NCBI GenBank assembly: GCA_910587465.1
Contig: CAJUMS010000032.1
Coordinates: 1-27,137 of the forward strand
DNA from: an uncultured Oscillospiraceae bacterium
GTDB taxonomy: Bacteria > Bacillota > Clostridia > Oscillospirales > Ruminococcaceae
DNA: 27,137 nucleotides
Direction: 5' to 3'
Shown: positions 7,696 through 15,030 of the stretch, piece after piece
Numbering within the stretch: position 1 is the first letter of the stretch
How the letters are laid out: every line of letters begins with the position of its first letter
Position numbers and translations under genes: made by a program
The notes under the pieces: generated by a model
The model's input: the letters and a program-made list of their open reading frames with translations, nothing else
Told to the model about the DNA's origin: nothing
The model's database searches: none

Positions 7696-7986
7696 TTTTG
7701 TTTGTTCTGACGAACATTAAAAATAAAAGATATACCCCGCTTCCCTGCCTTTGGTTTTATATAAGAAAAAAAATTCTTCGTCGACCCTCTCCATATGTAT
7801 TGCTTCTCCGAATAATCCGAGATAATAGTTTGCTCAATTATCAATATACTGAATAATCTATTTTTCTGTCATACTTTTCCTGTTTATCAATTGATGCTTT
7901 GACTTTTTAATAACATATCAGACAACGAAAGTCAATAGACTGAATTTATGTATAACTCTTTTATAAGTTCTTTGTCGTGACGACCC

Positions 7987-8017
7987 TTGCATATTACCGT
8001 AAAAGCCGTCATATAAT
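7987..8017 (+). promoter_or_regulatory. Probable promoter of the S1-domain gene
   Basis: TTGCAT (7987-7992) and TATAAT (8012-8017) with a 19-base spacer, longer than ideal. The start would fall about 25 bases before the ATG. Confidence 0.45.
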
Positions 8018-8050
8018 TTACAAAAACAATACCGTTGCTGGAGGTAAAAA

Positions 8051-8977
8051 ATGACAGAGTATCTGCCTGAGGGCTTTTTATTCGGAACGGCTGAAAACGA
8101 CAGCTGTCTGAGCTCGTTCGCGGCGCTTTCGGATTGCAGGGAAAGCCGCAAGATAATTGAAGCGCCCTGCATCGTATGCGACAGCCGTCACAACCTTGTG
8201 ATAGATCTGGGCTGTATGCGCGGGGTGATTCCGAGAGAGGAGGGCGCGATCGGTATAGCCGAGGGCACGACAAAGGATATTGCGCTTATTTCGCGCGTGA
8301 ACAAACCCGTATGCTTTGTGGTGAAGGACTTCACCCAAGACGAGAACGGCGTCGTAAGCGCCGTTTTATCGCGCCGTGAGGCACAGATAATGTGCAATGA
8401 GCATTATATTAACACTCTTTCGGTAGGCGATATCATTCCCGCAAGAGTAACGCATCTGGAGCAGTTCGGCTGCTTTGTGGACATCGGTTGCGGAATACCC
8501 TCGCTGATACCGATAGACCTTATCTCCGTCTCGCGGATATCTCACCCGTCCGATAGATTTTGCGTGGGTCAGGATATACGCGCAGTCGTCAAGTCTTTTG
8601 ACTGCGGACGTGTATGCCTGTCGCATAAGGAGCTCCTCGGTACATGGGAGCAGAACGCGGAAATGTTCGAGCAGGGAGAGACAGTTACGGGAATAGTCCG
8701 CTCGGTCGAGGATTACGGCGTATTCATCGAGCTTGCGCCAAATCTCGCGGGGCTTGCCGAGCCGCGCGGAGATATCGCCGTAAATCAGCACGCGAGCGTT
8801 TACATAAAGGCAATAATCCCCGAAAAAATGAAGATAAAGCTGATAATCGTCAACGCGTTTGACAACACCTATCACGGAAACGAGCTGAACTACTTCCTGA
8901 CCTCGGGACATATTGACAAGTGGGTTTACTCCTGCCCGTCGTCGACAAAGCTGATACAGACCTTTTTTTCCGATTGA
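8051..8977 (+). CDS. S1-domain RNA-binding protein
   Basis: 308 residues. Two clear S1 (OB-fold) domains are visible: about residues 125-198 (LSVGDIIPARVTHLEQFGCF, then VDIGCGIPSLIP and CLSHKELLGTW) and about 207-280 (EQGETVTGIVRSVEDYGVFI, then GLAEP). A weaker, degenerate S1-like region covers about 30-110. The last 30 residues are unique. Such proteins bind single-stranded RNA and resemble shortened ribosomal protein S1; they act in the cytoplasm on translation or mRNA turnover. The start ATG sits behind GGAGGT. It is alone between a promoter and a strong terminator. It is not the YabR protein of the divIC region, which is about 130 residues. The exact role is unknown. Confidence 0.8.
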   Translation: MTEYLPEGFLFGTAENDSCLSSFAALSDCRESRKIIEAPCIVCDSRHNLVIDLGCMRGVIPREEGAIGIAEGTTKDIALISRVNKPVCFVVKDFTQDENGVVSAVLSRREAQIMCNEHYINTLSVGDIIPARVTHLEQFGCFVDIGCGIPSLIPIDLISVSRISHPSDRFCVGQDIRAVVKSFDCGRVCLSHKELLGTWEQNAEMFEQGETVTGIVRSVEDYGVFIELAPNLAGLAEPRGDIAVNQHASVYIKAIIPEKMKIKLIIVNAFDNTYHGNELNYFLTSGHIDKWVYSCPSSTKLIQTFFSD

Positions 8978-8993
8978 TACTTACAGATCACGA

Positions 8994-9026
8994 CCACAGA
9001 AGGCTTTCCGCCTGCTGTGGTTTTTT
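8994..9026 (+). terminator. Terminator of the S1-domain gene
   Basis: CCACAG-A-AGGC (8994-9004) pairs with GCCT-G-CTGTGG (9010-9020), loop TTTCC, one mismatch, then six T. Confidence 0.85.
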
Positions 9027-9086
9027 ATGTCCGGATTTGCTCCGTAAGATCGAAATGTGAAAAATATGTGAAAATGCAAAAAAGTA

Positions 9087-9115
9087 TTGACAAATTAATA
9101 AAAATCTATTATAAT
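9087..9115 (+). promoter_or_regulatory. Consensus sigma-A promoter of the TetR-CPBP pair
   Basis: TTGACA (9087-9092), 17-base spacer, TATAAT (9110-9115). Confidence 0.85.
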
Positions 9116-9141
9116 TCAAGTTATATAACGCAAGTTATAAT
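9108..9141. promoter_or_regulatory. Candidate TetR operator over the -10 region
   Basis: ATTATAA (9108-9114) and TTATAAT (9135-9141) are inverted about a central palindrome GTTATATAAC (9120-9129); CAAGTTATA is also directly repeated at 9117 and 9131. The symmetry covers the -10 box and start site, where the TetR protein could repress its own operon. Inference from symmetry and position. Confidence 0.5.
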
Positions 9142-9156
9142 ATAGGAGGTAACTAA

Positions 9157-9726
9157 ATGCCAAAGGCAAAAATAACACGTGAAATGGTGGTAGACGCCGC
9201 ATTTGAGACCGCAAGGAGCATGGGTATCGAAAACGTCAACGCGCGCACCGTCTCGGAAAAGCTGAACTGTTCAACGCAGCCTGTAATGTATCACTTCGCG
9301 CGTATCGAGGAAATGAAACGCGCCGTATACGAAAAAGCCGACCGTTTTCATTCGGAATACCTGATGAATATCACAAACCCCGAGGAAGGCATAATGCTCG
9401 GAATCGGGCTGAACTATATCCGTTTTGCGATACGCGAGCCGAATTTGTTCCGTTTTCTTTTTCAGTCGGGGTATGCGGTCGAGAACAGTCTGCTCGATAT
9501 GGTGAACAGCGAGGAACTGAAGCCCCTGCTCGCCATGATGAGAGAAGCAATGGAGATGACAGCTGAACAGACCAAGGAGGTGTTCGTGACAATAGCAATG
9601 TTCGCTCACGGCTACGCGAGCATTATCGCGAACAACTCGCTCGAATACGACGAAAAGACGGTCGCGGCGGACTTGGCGCGCGCTTACAGAGGCGCTGTAT
9701 TAGCGGCGCAGGAGGAAATGAAATGA
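9157..9726 (+). CDS. TetR/AcrR family transcriptional regulator
   Basis: 189 residues. Residues about 5-52 form the TetR helix-turn-helix (ITREMVVDAAFETARSMGIE, then NVNARTVSEKLNCSTQPVMYHF), with the typical 'tqpvmYhF' recognition helix. Residues 60-189 are an all-helical ligand domain without an assigned ligand; the sequence resembles TetR regulators with a WHG/TetR_C-like domain. It acts as a DNA-binding dimer, probably repressing its own promoter through the inverted repeats just upstream. AGGAGG precedes the ATG. Its stop overlaps the start of the CPBP protease gene (ATGA), so the two are translationally coupled and the protease is the likely regulated output. Confidence 0.88.
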   Translation: MPKAKITREMVVDAAFETARSMGIENVNARTVSEKLNCSTQPVMYHFARIEEMKRAVYEKADRFHSEYLMNITNPEEGIMLGIGLNYIRFAIREPNLFRFLFQSGYAVENSLLDMVNSEELKPLLAMMREAMEMTAEQTKEVFVTIAMFAHGYASIIANNSLEYDEKTVAADLARAYRGAVLAAQEEMK

Positions 9727-10442
9727 AAAAGCTGTATGAGAAAAATGAACTGTTGTTCGCGATTTTGTGGATAGTCGCATATGTCGTTATCGCGGGCACG
9801 GTAAGAGGAAATTTCGGCGACGAGAGCGTCATAATGACCGCAGTGCTCGCCGTGTTTGCGGTCGGGATATTCGCGTTTGTGAAATTAAGTCACCTTGAAG
9901 AAAGATACGGGCTTTGCAAATGGAAGGGCAAGGCGGCGGATTATTGGTTTTTTATCCCGCCGCTCATTCTGATGACGGGCAATCTTTGGCGCGGTATTGG
10001 TATGGAATACAGCGGCGCTGCGCAGATATTCGCCGTCGTTTCAATGCTTTTGACGGGTTTTATCGAGGAAATGATATTCCGCGGATTTCTGTTCCGTTTT
10101 CTCCTAAAAAAAGACCCCGCGCCAGTGGCGATAACCATTTCGGCGGTAACGTTCGGCATAGGGCATATCGTCAACCTTTTCACGGGACAGACGAGCCTTG
10201 AAACAGTGATACAGGTGTTCTATGCCATTGCATGGGGATTTATTTTCACGGTCGTATTCTACAAATCGGGAAGTCTGCTGATTTGTATAATTGCTCACAG
10301 CCTGAATAACGCGTTCTCGAAATTCAACGCCGAAAGCGAGGATATGACGTTAGTCTACATATACATGGGTGCGTCCATAGTCACAGCGATTATATACTGC
10401 GCTTATCTGAGCAGAAAGCCCGCCGCATTGAAGAATGAATAA
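9723..10442 (+). CDS. CPBP family intramembrane metalloprotease
   Basis: 239 residues with about seven hydrophobic segments. The three CPBP (Abi/CaaX-protease-like) motifs are present: EEMIFRG with Glu115/Glu116 and Arg120, FGIGH ending in His148, and HSLNN with His192 and Asn196. These place the metal and catalytic water inside the membrane. Bacterial members cleave membrane peptides or regulators and serve in bacteriocin immunity or stress signalling; no bacteriocin gene is seen here. It overlaps the TetR gene by 4 bases and should be under its control. It ends at a bidirectional terminator shared with the convergent cls. Family is certain, substrate unknown. Confidence 0.9.
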   Translation: MKKLYEKNELLFAILWIVAYVVIAGTVRGNFGDESVIMTAVLAVFAVGIFAFVKLSHLEERYGLCKWKGKAADYWFFIPPLILMTGNLWRGIGMEYSGAAQIFAVVSMLLTGFIEEMIFRGFLFRFLLKKDPAPVAITISAVTFGIGHIVNLFTGQTSLETVIQVFYAIAWGFIFTVVFYKSGSLLICIIAHSLNNAFSKFNAESEDMTLVYIYMGASIVTAIIYCAYLSRKPAALKNE

Positions 10443-10461
10443 ATAAAGGTAATATTACAAA

Positions 10462-10490
10462 AACCGTGCGGATATCCGCACGGTTCTTTA
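10462..10490. terminator. Bidirectional terminator between CPBP and cls
   Basis: 10462-10485 is a perfect 24-base palindrome (AACCGTGCGG and its complement). T-rich sequence follows on both strands, so it can end both convergent transcripts. Confidence 0.88.
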
Positions 10491-10493
10491 TTA

Positions 10494-12041
10494 TTACATC
10501 ATAGGCGAGAACAGCCTTAACAGCGCCCTGCCGACACGCACGAAAAAGTTCACGTTCAAACAGTCCTCGTAGGTAATCTCTTGACACTCCTCCAGAGTTT
10601 TCAGATAGTCCGCCTTCACGTCGAGTACACAGTCAGTTTTATACATCCATGTCGCGCATTCAAAGTGCAGATACAGACTGCGGAAGTCGAGGTTTATCGT
10701 GCCGACTACGGCAACGCTGTCGTCCGATACGAAATTCTTCGCGTGAATAAATCCGGGAGTATACTCGTATATTTTCACACCGAGCTTTGTCAGCTTTTTG
10801 TAATATGCTCGCGTCACCGCGTGAACAAACCATTTATCGGCGATATGCGGCGTGATTATACGCACGTCGACGCCGCTTTTTGCTGCAAGAGTAAGCGCTG
10901 TCACCATTTCGTTGTCAATAATAAGATACGGAGTGGTAATGTATACATAGTCCTTAGCGTCGTTGATGATATTCAAATAGGCGTTTTCGCCGACCGGCTC
11001 ATCGTCAAGCGGGCTGTCGGTGTACGGGATAACATAGCCGCCGCTCTTATAAGGCGCGATATCCTTTGTGCGCGGCATATAATAATCGTATGACGCGGGC
11101 TTGGAGTTGTTGAGATAGTTCCACATTGTGAGGAACATCATCGTAAAGCTCCATACCGCTTCACCCTTCAGCATGACCGCTGTGTCCTTCCAATGACCGT
11201 GCTTTTCGTAAGCGTTGATATATTCGTCGGCGAGGTTTATGCCGCCGTTGAACGCCGTGTGCCCATCGATAACGAGTATCTTGCGGTGATCGCGGTTGTT
11301 CATCTTTGCCGACCATATGGGCTTGAACTCGTTGAAAACCTTGCAGCGTATCCCCTTTTTTTCCAGCTGATCGCAGTATCTGTACGGCAGGGTCAGCAAA
11401 CAGCCGATATCGTCATAAACCACCCTCACGTCAACACCTTGCTTGACCTTGCGCTCCAGAATATTAAGGATAGTGTTCCACATCTTGCCCTCTTGAATAA
11501 TGAAATACTCAAGAAATATAAAACGCTCCGCCTTTTCAAGCTCCCTGAGCAAGATATCGAATTTCGCCTCGCCGCTGGGGAAATATGTTGTCAAGGTGTT
11601 TGTGTACACAGGATAACCGCCGAAACGGTAAAGATACCGCGCCTGCTTTTCAACAGTGCGCACGTCATCGCAGAGGTTTTGCACAAGCTCCTCATTCTGC
11701 GGCAGGAGCAGGTGCTCCTCCTCGTTGAAACGGTTCATCCGCTTTCTCAAGCGGTCGCCCGAATGACTGTTTCCAAAAAAAACAAAGAACATCACTCCGA
11801 ATATCGGAAATGACAATATCGGTATTATCCACGCTATCTTATAGCTCGGGTTCATATCGGAATTGACAATCAGCAGAGAAATAACGACCGCAATGATCTC
11901 AAAAACAAGGTATGAATACGTATACAGCGTCCCGAGCGTCCAGAACAGCGAGATCAGATATCCGATCTGAAAAAGTATGCCGATAACGCACACTACCGTC
12001 CTGTTGAATATGCGTTTTAAAAGCTTAGCCAAAAAGTTCAT
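10494..12041 (-). CDS. cls: Cardiolipin synthase (phospholipase D type)
   Basis: 515 residues. Two or three N-terminal membrane helices (about 13-35, 42-60, 70-90) precede two phospholipase D modules. Both HKD motifs are complete: DHRKILVIDG with His252, Lys254, Asp259, and FIHAKNFVSDD with His433, Lys435, Asp440; each is followed by the expected Gly/Asn-rich element (FNGGINLADEY; VGTINLDFRS). It joins two phosphatidylglycerol molecules into cardiolipin at the inner face of the membrane. Length is normal. ATG follows AAGGTGAC. A long leader of about 190 bases separates it from its promoter. No neighbour suggests another substrate. Confidence 0.95.
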   Translation of the reverse strand: MNFLAKLLKRIFNRTVVCVIGILFQIGYLISLFWTLGTLYTYSYLVFEIIAVVISLLIVNSDMNPSYKIAWIIPILSFPIFGVMFFVFFGNSHSGDRLRKRMNRFNEEEHLLLPQNEELVQNLCDDVRTVEKQARYLYRFGGYPVYTNTLTTYFPSGEAKFDILLRELEKAERFIFLEYFIIQEGKMWNTILNILERKVKQGVDVRVVYDDIGCLLTLPYRYCDQLEKKGIRCKVFNEFKPIWSAKMNNRDHRKILVIDGHTAFNGGINLADEYINAYEKHGHWKDTAVMLKGEAVWSFTMMFLTMWNYLNNSKPASYDYYMPRTKDIAPYKSGGYVIPYTDSPLDDEPVGENAYLNIINDAKDYVYITTPYLIIDNEMVTALTLAAKSGVDVRIITPHIADKWFVHAVTRAYYKKLTKLGVKIYEYTPGFIHAKNFVSDDSVAVVGTINLDFRSLYLHFECATWMYKTDCVLDVKADYLKTLEECQEITYEDCLNVNFFVRVGRALLRLFSPMM

Positions 12042-12237
12042 TTTATGTCACCTTACTTTATATTGATGATCCAACCAAGCATTGCCGTAATACTTGTCGA
12101 AAATCAAAGATATCTTCGTAAAAAATAACCGCAATAATAGGGTATTTTACTGTATTTTTTATCTTCACATTCATCTTGCAGCACGTTTTGGCTGTTTCAT
12201 CAATAAAACCACTGTTTTGTACATATTTCTACAAAAT

Positions 12238-12266
12238 ATTATATCACAAGTGCAAAAAAAATTCAA
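12238..12266 (-). promoter_or_regulatory. Sigma-A promoter of cls
   Basis: Minus strand: TTGAAT (12266-12261), 17-base spacer, TATAAT (12243-12238). It gives a leader of about 190 bases with no obvious strong structure. Confidence 0.75.
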
Positions 12267-12280
12267 GCACAAATTATGTG

Positions 12281-12312
12281 AAAAATAAATGGCGATCTGT
12301 AGACCGCCATTT
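12281..12312 (-). terminator. Terminator after divIC
   Basis: Minus strand: AAATGGCGGTC (12312-12302) pairs with GATCGCCATTT (12297-12287), loop of 4, one G-U pair, then ATTTTTC. It closes the flippase-to-divIC cluster. Confidence 0.85.
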
Positions 12313-12322
12313 GCTTATTTGT

Positions 12323-12658
12323 TCAATTACCGCCTGCCGAGGGAACTACATAAATTATCCTCTCGTCGGCATTCGCGAAATCGAGCTTATCACGCGCGAT
12401 ATCCTCGATATACGCATCTAAGCTCTCATTGCTCTTTAGATATCCGTCGATCTGTTCATTCTGTGCTTTGACGGCGTTTGTCTCGGCAACCAGCCGATCG
12501 TAACGTTCCATATTATTCTTTATCGCAATATTGTCCGAAATTACGGAATACGCGACATATACGGCAACCACCAGCACCGCCGCACCCACAAGAAAGCGAA
12601 CAAGTCCGTGCCGCTTCTTATTTTCACGAGCTTCTTTTGATCGTAGCCTTAATGACAT
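12323..12658 (-). CDS. divIC: DivIC/FtsB-type septum formation initiator
   Basis: About 111 residues from ATG 12658: a short basic N-terminus, one membrane helix (about LVRFLVGAAVLVVAVYVAYS), then a coiled coil (NNMERYDRLVAETNAVKAQ, NEQIDGYLKSNESL) and the typical YIEDIARDKLDFANADERII ending. It is the FtsB/DivIC partner of FtsL and DivIB/FtsQ in the divisome. A GTG at 12670 would add four residues but sits too close to the GGGGGAGA ribosome site; ATG 12658 is preferred. It overlaps the end of yabQ, as in the conserved yabQ-divIC pair. Confidence 0.9.
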   Translation of the reverse strand: MSLRLRSKEARENKKRHGLVRFLVGAAVLVVAVYVAYSVISDNIAIKNNMERYDRLVAETNAVKAQNEQIDGYLKSNESLDAYIEDIARDKLDFANADERIIYVVPSAGGN

Positions 12659-13166
12659 GAACTTCTTCACTCTCCCCCGTTTTATCTAGTCTGTTTCTAT
12701 TATACAATGTTTTGTGCCTTGATTGCAAGCGTTTGAGATGATTTTCCTGTACATTATCAAAATGTTTGGATATTTTACCAAATAGCACCTTCGATTTCTG
12801 TACAATTATCCCAAATAATTTCTGCACACTATCTCCGATTTTGTGTATCAATCTCCCGATGGTTTTACGCCACGCTATCGACGCCGCGCTCTCGGCGAGG
12901 TTTAATATCCTGCCAATCGTCACGATATAAGCGAACACGCCCGCTCCAAAGCCCAGCACCGTGTAAATGCGCACGTAATTGCCCAACGACTCCGAAAGCT
13001 TGAAAACAGCCGCTGCCGCCAGCATAAAGAACGCGATATCGCATATAAAGACCGCCGCTCCGAACCGCAGAATAAGCCGCACGATACGCAGCGCCTCATA
13101 TACCAGACCGAAAACCAATCCGACCGCGAACGCGATCATAAAGCAATCGGGAATTGAATAGCTCAT
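12624..13166 (-). CDS. yabQ: Spore cortex biosynthesis protein YabQ
   Basis: 180 residues. Four hydrophobic segments occupy residues about 5-100 (MIAFAVGLVFGLVYEALRIV, FGAAVFICDIAFFMLAAAAV, YTVLGFGAGVFAYIVTIGRI); the remainder is a basic helical cytoplasmic tail. The FGLVYEALRIxR element and the size fit YabQ, a mother-cell membrane protein needed for cortex formation in Bacillus. It follows yabP by 15 bases with a GGAGG site and overlaps divIC, the same gene order as in B. subtilis. The tail is more basic and longer than I would expect and may bind nucleic acid or membrane; that is speculative. Confidence 0.88.
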   Translation of the reverse strand: MSYSIPDCFMIAFAVGLVFGLVYEALRIVRLILRFGAAVFICDIAFFMLAAAAVFKLSESLGNYVRIYTVLGFGAGVFAYIVTIGRILNLAESAASIAWRKTIGRLIHKIGDSVQKLFGIIVQKSKVLFGKISKHFDNVQENHLKRLQSRHKTLYNRNRLDKTGESEEVHVIKATIKRSS

Positions 13167-13181
13167 TTTTCCTCCAAATCA

Positions 13182-13454
13182 TTATCTGAACAGTTTTTTT
13201 ACGGGTCCGTCGAGCACGCTGTGGCGGTTGTACGAGATCGAATTAACACAGCCCGTCATCGAAAAGTCTCCGCTTTCCGCCTCAAGCGTTATAACATGAA
13301 GATCGTCGCCCTTGATTATCAGCTCGCCCATTACCGTACTGAGGACTATCCGGCTTTCCGTGAAGCTGTCAATGTCCTTTACGCCGGATATCCGCAGATT
13401 TTTTCGGTTCTCCATAATGATATTGTGAGGAACAGCCGTTGTTACCTTCTGCAT
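13182..13454 (-). CDS. yabP: Sporulation protein YabP
   Basis: 90 residues with the YabP/YqfC pattern: NIIMENRKNLRISGVKDIDS, then FTESRIVLSTVMGELIIKGDDLHV and a Gly-rich beta stretch ending in CVNSISYN. YabP is a small beta-rich protein made in the mother cell and required for normal spore cortex. It starts with ATG behind AGGAGG. It heads a yabP-yabQ-divIC run with its own sporulation-type promoter candidate upstream. Length is typical. Confidence 0.92.
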   Translation of the reverse strand: MQKVTTAVPHNIIMENRKNLRISGVKDIDSFTESRIVLSTVMGELIIKGDDLHVITLEAESGDFSMTGCVNSISYNRHSVLDGPVKKLFR

Positions 13455-13483
13455 AAAAATACCTCCTGCCTGTCTTTTTTACA

Positions 13484-13512
13484 TATATATTCGACAAGCA
13501 GGAAAAATATGT
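13484..13512 (-). promoter_or_regulatory. Candidate sigma-E promoter of yabP-yabQ
   Basis: Minus strand: ACATATT (13512-13506), 14-base spacer, AATATATA (13491-13484), compared with the sigma-E pattern KMATATT-N14/15-CATACAHT. The -35 box fits fully, the -10 box in five of eight positions. A sigma-A -35 (TTGACA) overlaps it, so dual control is possible. Confidence 0.45.
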
Positions 13513-13530
13513 CAATTGTGAATGCAACGC

Positions 13531-13767
13531 TTAAACGACCTCATAAAGTGCCGCGGCGTCCTCCTTTTTGGTATAGTCCTTAACGTCCAGCACGCGAACC
13601 TTAAGCGGCTTTCCGATAACGATCTCAATGATATCACCTGTTTTCACCTCGTAGGATGCGCGGGCAGCCTTTCCGTTGACGAGCACCTTTTCCGCGTCGC
13701 AAGCCTCGTTAGCAACAGTCCTGCGCTTTATCAGACGCGAAACCTTAAGATATTTATCCAATCTCAT
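13531..13767 (-). CDS. rqcP: S4-domain ribosome quality control protein RqcP (YabO)
   Basis: 78 residues forming a single S4 RNA-binding domain (MRLDKYLKVSRLIKRRTVAN, then EACDAEKVLVNGK and YEVKTGDIIEI). RqcP/YabO binds the 50S subunit with RqcH and stabilises the P-site tRNA while alanine tails are added to stalled chains. The start chosen is ATG 13767 behind AAAGGAG; an upstream in-frame start at 13806 would add 13 residues that overlap the HU terminator and do not belong to the family. Neighbours HU/mazG upstream and yabP downstream match the conserved order. Confidence 0.92.
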   Translation of the reverse strand: MRLDKYLKVSRLIKRRTVANEACDAEKVLVNGKAARASYEVKTGDIIEIVIGKPLKVRVLDVKDYTKKEDAAALYEVV

Positions 13768-13783
13768 ATTTTTCTCCTTTACC

Positions 13784-13814
13784 GAAACAAAAAGCGGCGG
13801 GAACACCCGCCGCT
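13784..13814 (-). terminator. Terminator behind HU
   Basis: Minus strand: AGCGGCGGG and its Watson-Crick partner form a perfect 9-base stem (13814-13806 with 13801-13793), loop of 4, then TTTTTGTTT. It can partly separate the abundant HU message from rqcP-yabP-yabQ-divIC. Confidence 0.88.
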
Positions 13815-13846
13815 GATCGTGTCATAGACAGTAATTCAAAACAAAA

Positions 13847-14125
13847 TTACTTGCCGGTAACAGCATCCTTAAGACCTCTGCCTGCCTTGAAAGCGGGAAC
13901 CTTTGTAGCCGCGATCTTAATCTTCTTCTTAGTACGGGGATTAATGCCGTCTCTTGCTGCGCGCTCACGAACCTCGAAAGTACCAAAGCCTACGAGCTGA
14001 ATGGACTCACCCTTTGCGAGAGTTTCGGATATTGTAGAGATAACAGCTGCGATAGCCTTCTCTGTATCCTTCTTGCTGAGTTCAGCCTTTGCTGCTACTG
14101 CTGCTACTAATTCTGCCTTTGTCAT
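13847..14125 (-). CDS. hup: HU family DNA-binding protein
   Basis: 92 residues, the standard size. Helices MTKAELVAAVAAKAELSKKD and TEKAIAAVISTISETLAKGE are followed by the HU signature VGFGTFEVRERAARDGINPR and the beta-arm ending KVPAFKAGRGLKDAV. HU bends and compacts the chromosome as a dimer. It is preceded by GGAGG and closed by a strong terminator, consistent with high expression. It sits between mazG and rqcP, a frequent position in Clostridia. A small hairpin (14159-14178) overlaps the mazG stop codon just upstream of HU. Confidence 0.97.
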   Translation of the reverse strand: MTKAELVAAVAAKAELSKKDTEKAIAAVISTISETLAKGESIQLVGFGTFEVRERAARDGINPRTKKKIKIAATKVPAFKAGRGLKDAVTGK

Positions 14126-14176
14126 GTTCTTAAAACCTCCAAAAAATTCTATATATCTAACGGTCGAAATAGACCG

Positions 14177-14974
14177 CTAAAGACCCGTGGAAAACAAGCT
14201 ATCGACAATGCAGCTCAATTCCTCATCGGAGAGCTTGTCCAAAGAGCCGCCGTTTTGCACTACCTCATTTTCGACAGCTCTAAACTTCATTATAAACCGA
14301 TTTGTCGAATATGTCAAGGCTTTTTCGCCATCGGTCTTTAAAATTCTGTCTAAATTACAAAAACTTAACAGGATATTACCGAGTATCTGTTGATTATGCG
14401 CAATATTTTCGTCAACATCGGCAATATCAAGCTCGTCGACGGCGCTTTTTATCCTGTCGATAAAGACATTTGCACCGTCGATCGGAAGCCCCGCTCTCGA
14501 CGCGCGCTTGCATACCTTTTCCCCCCTTAACAGCGCTGGAAAGGTCTTGGGTACGCTTTCGAGCGTCTCCGTTGACGTTTCTTGATGCTTGCTCTTTTTC
14601 TTGAGCGCATCCCAGTTCTTCAGCACCTCTTCCTCGGTATCGGCTTGCACTGTACCGAAAACGTGAGGATGTCTGTAAACCAGTTTCTGACATATGTCGT
14701 TGCAAACATCGTCGAAGTTGAAATTGCCCTGCTCGGTCTCGATCTGCGAATGGAACACCACCTGCATAAGCAAGTCGCCCAGCTCCTCGCGGAGCATTTC
14801 GGGACTGTTTGCATCTATCCCCTCGCAAACCTCGTAAGTTTCTTCGATAAGATCGGTGCGTATGCTTTCATGCGTCTGCACCTTATCCCAAGGGCAGCCG
14901 TTTTCAGATCGAAGTATCTTCATGATATTCAGGAGGTCGTCGATAGTATATCGGTTTTTAAACTCGAATTCCAA
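14177..14974 (-). CDS. mazG: Nucleoside triphosphate pyrophosphohydrolase MazG
   Basis: 265 residues. Both MazG modules are present. The N-terminal one has the motif set CPWDKVQTHESIRTDLIEET, with the metal-binding EExxE (EETYE) and EELGDLL acidic residues. The C-terminal one (RAGLPIDGANVFIDRIKSAV, DELDIADVDENIAHNQQILG NILL) is degenerate in its EExxE equivalents. The enzyme hydrolyses NTPs to NMP and PPi and cleans the nucleotide pool. The start is TTG at 14974; no ATG lies before the conserved YTIDDLL, and GAAGGGGG/GAAGGG sequences sit upstream. It lies between the flippase and HU, the yabN position of Bacillus, but without the methyltransferase domain fused to Bacillus YabN. Confidence 0.92.
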   Translation of the reverse strand: MEFEFKNRYTIDDLLNIMKILRSENGCPWDKVQTHESIRTDLIEETYEVCEGIDANSPEMLREELGDLLMQVVFHSQIETEQGNFNFDDVCNDICQKLVYRHPHVFGTVQADTEEEVLKNWDALKKKSKHQETSTETLESVPKTFPALLRGEKVCKRASRAGLPIDGANVFIDRIKSAVDELDIADVDENIAHNQQILGNILLSFCNLDRILKTDGEKALTYSTNRFIMKFRAVENEVVQNGGSLDKLSDEELSCIVDSLFSTGL

Positions 14975-15030
14975 AACCCTTCAACCCCCTTCAAAAAACA
15001 GTCTGCCCTACTATATTACCCTATTTTACG

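Larger units (their letters stand above)
6751..8010. other. Eroded intergenic region behind tRNA-fMet
   Basis: About 1.3 kb with no convincing full gene on either strand, richer in A+T than the flanks. It contains a tandem 11-base repeat (6810-6831), a 12-base palindrome with a second half-copy (6861-6899), two terminator-like hairpins (6931-6960 and 7194-7220), a 21-codon reading frame with a good ribosome site (7045-7110), a hairpin-bearing repeat-like patch (7361-7400) and a 39-codon minus-strand fragment (7576-7695). Terminators with no gene in front of them and short frames with abrupt stops suggest an old insertion beside the tRNA that has decayed. No second copy of the tRNA 3' end was found, so boundaries cannot be set. 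Confidence 0.5.

Noticed and set aside
7659..7856. 65-residue frame in the eroded region
   Set aside because: AT-rich, no ribosome site, hydrophobic/basic mix without order; likely chance.
7932..8010. 26-residue minus-strand frame ending in KGRHDKELIKELYINSVY
   Set aside because: Looks protein-like, but lacks a ribosome site and lies under the promoter of the S1 gene; too short to support.
8051..8977. Naming the S1-domain gene yabR because YabR follows divIC in Bacillus
   Set aside because: It is over twice the length, has at least two S1 domains, and lies behind a different transcription unit.
12058..12230. Two short frames (17 and 38 codons) in the cls leader
   Set aside because: No ribosome sites and no known leader-peptide features; the sequence shows only a long leader.
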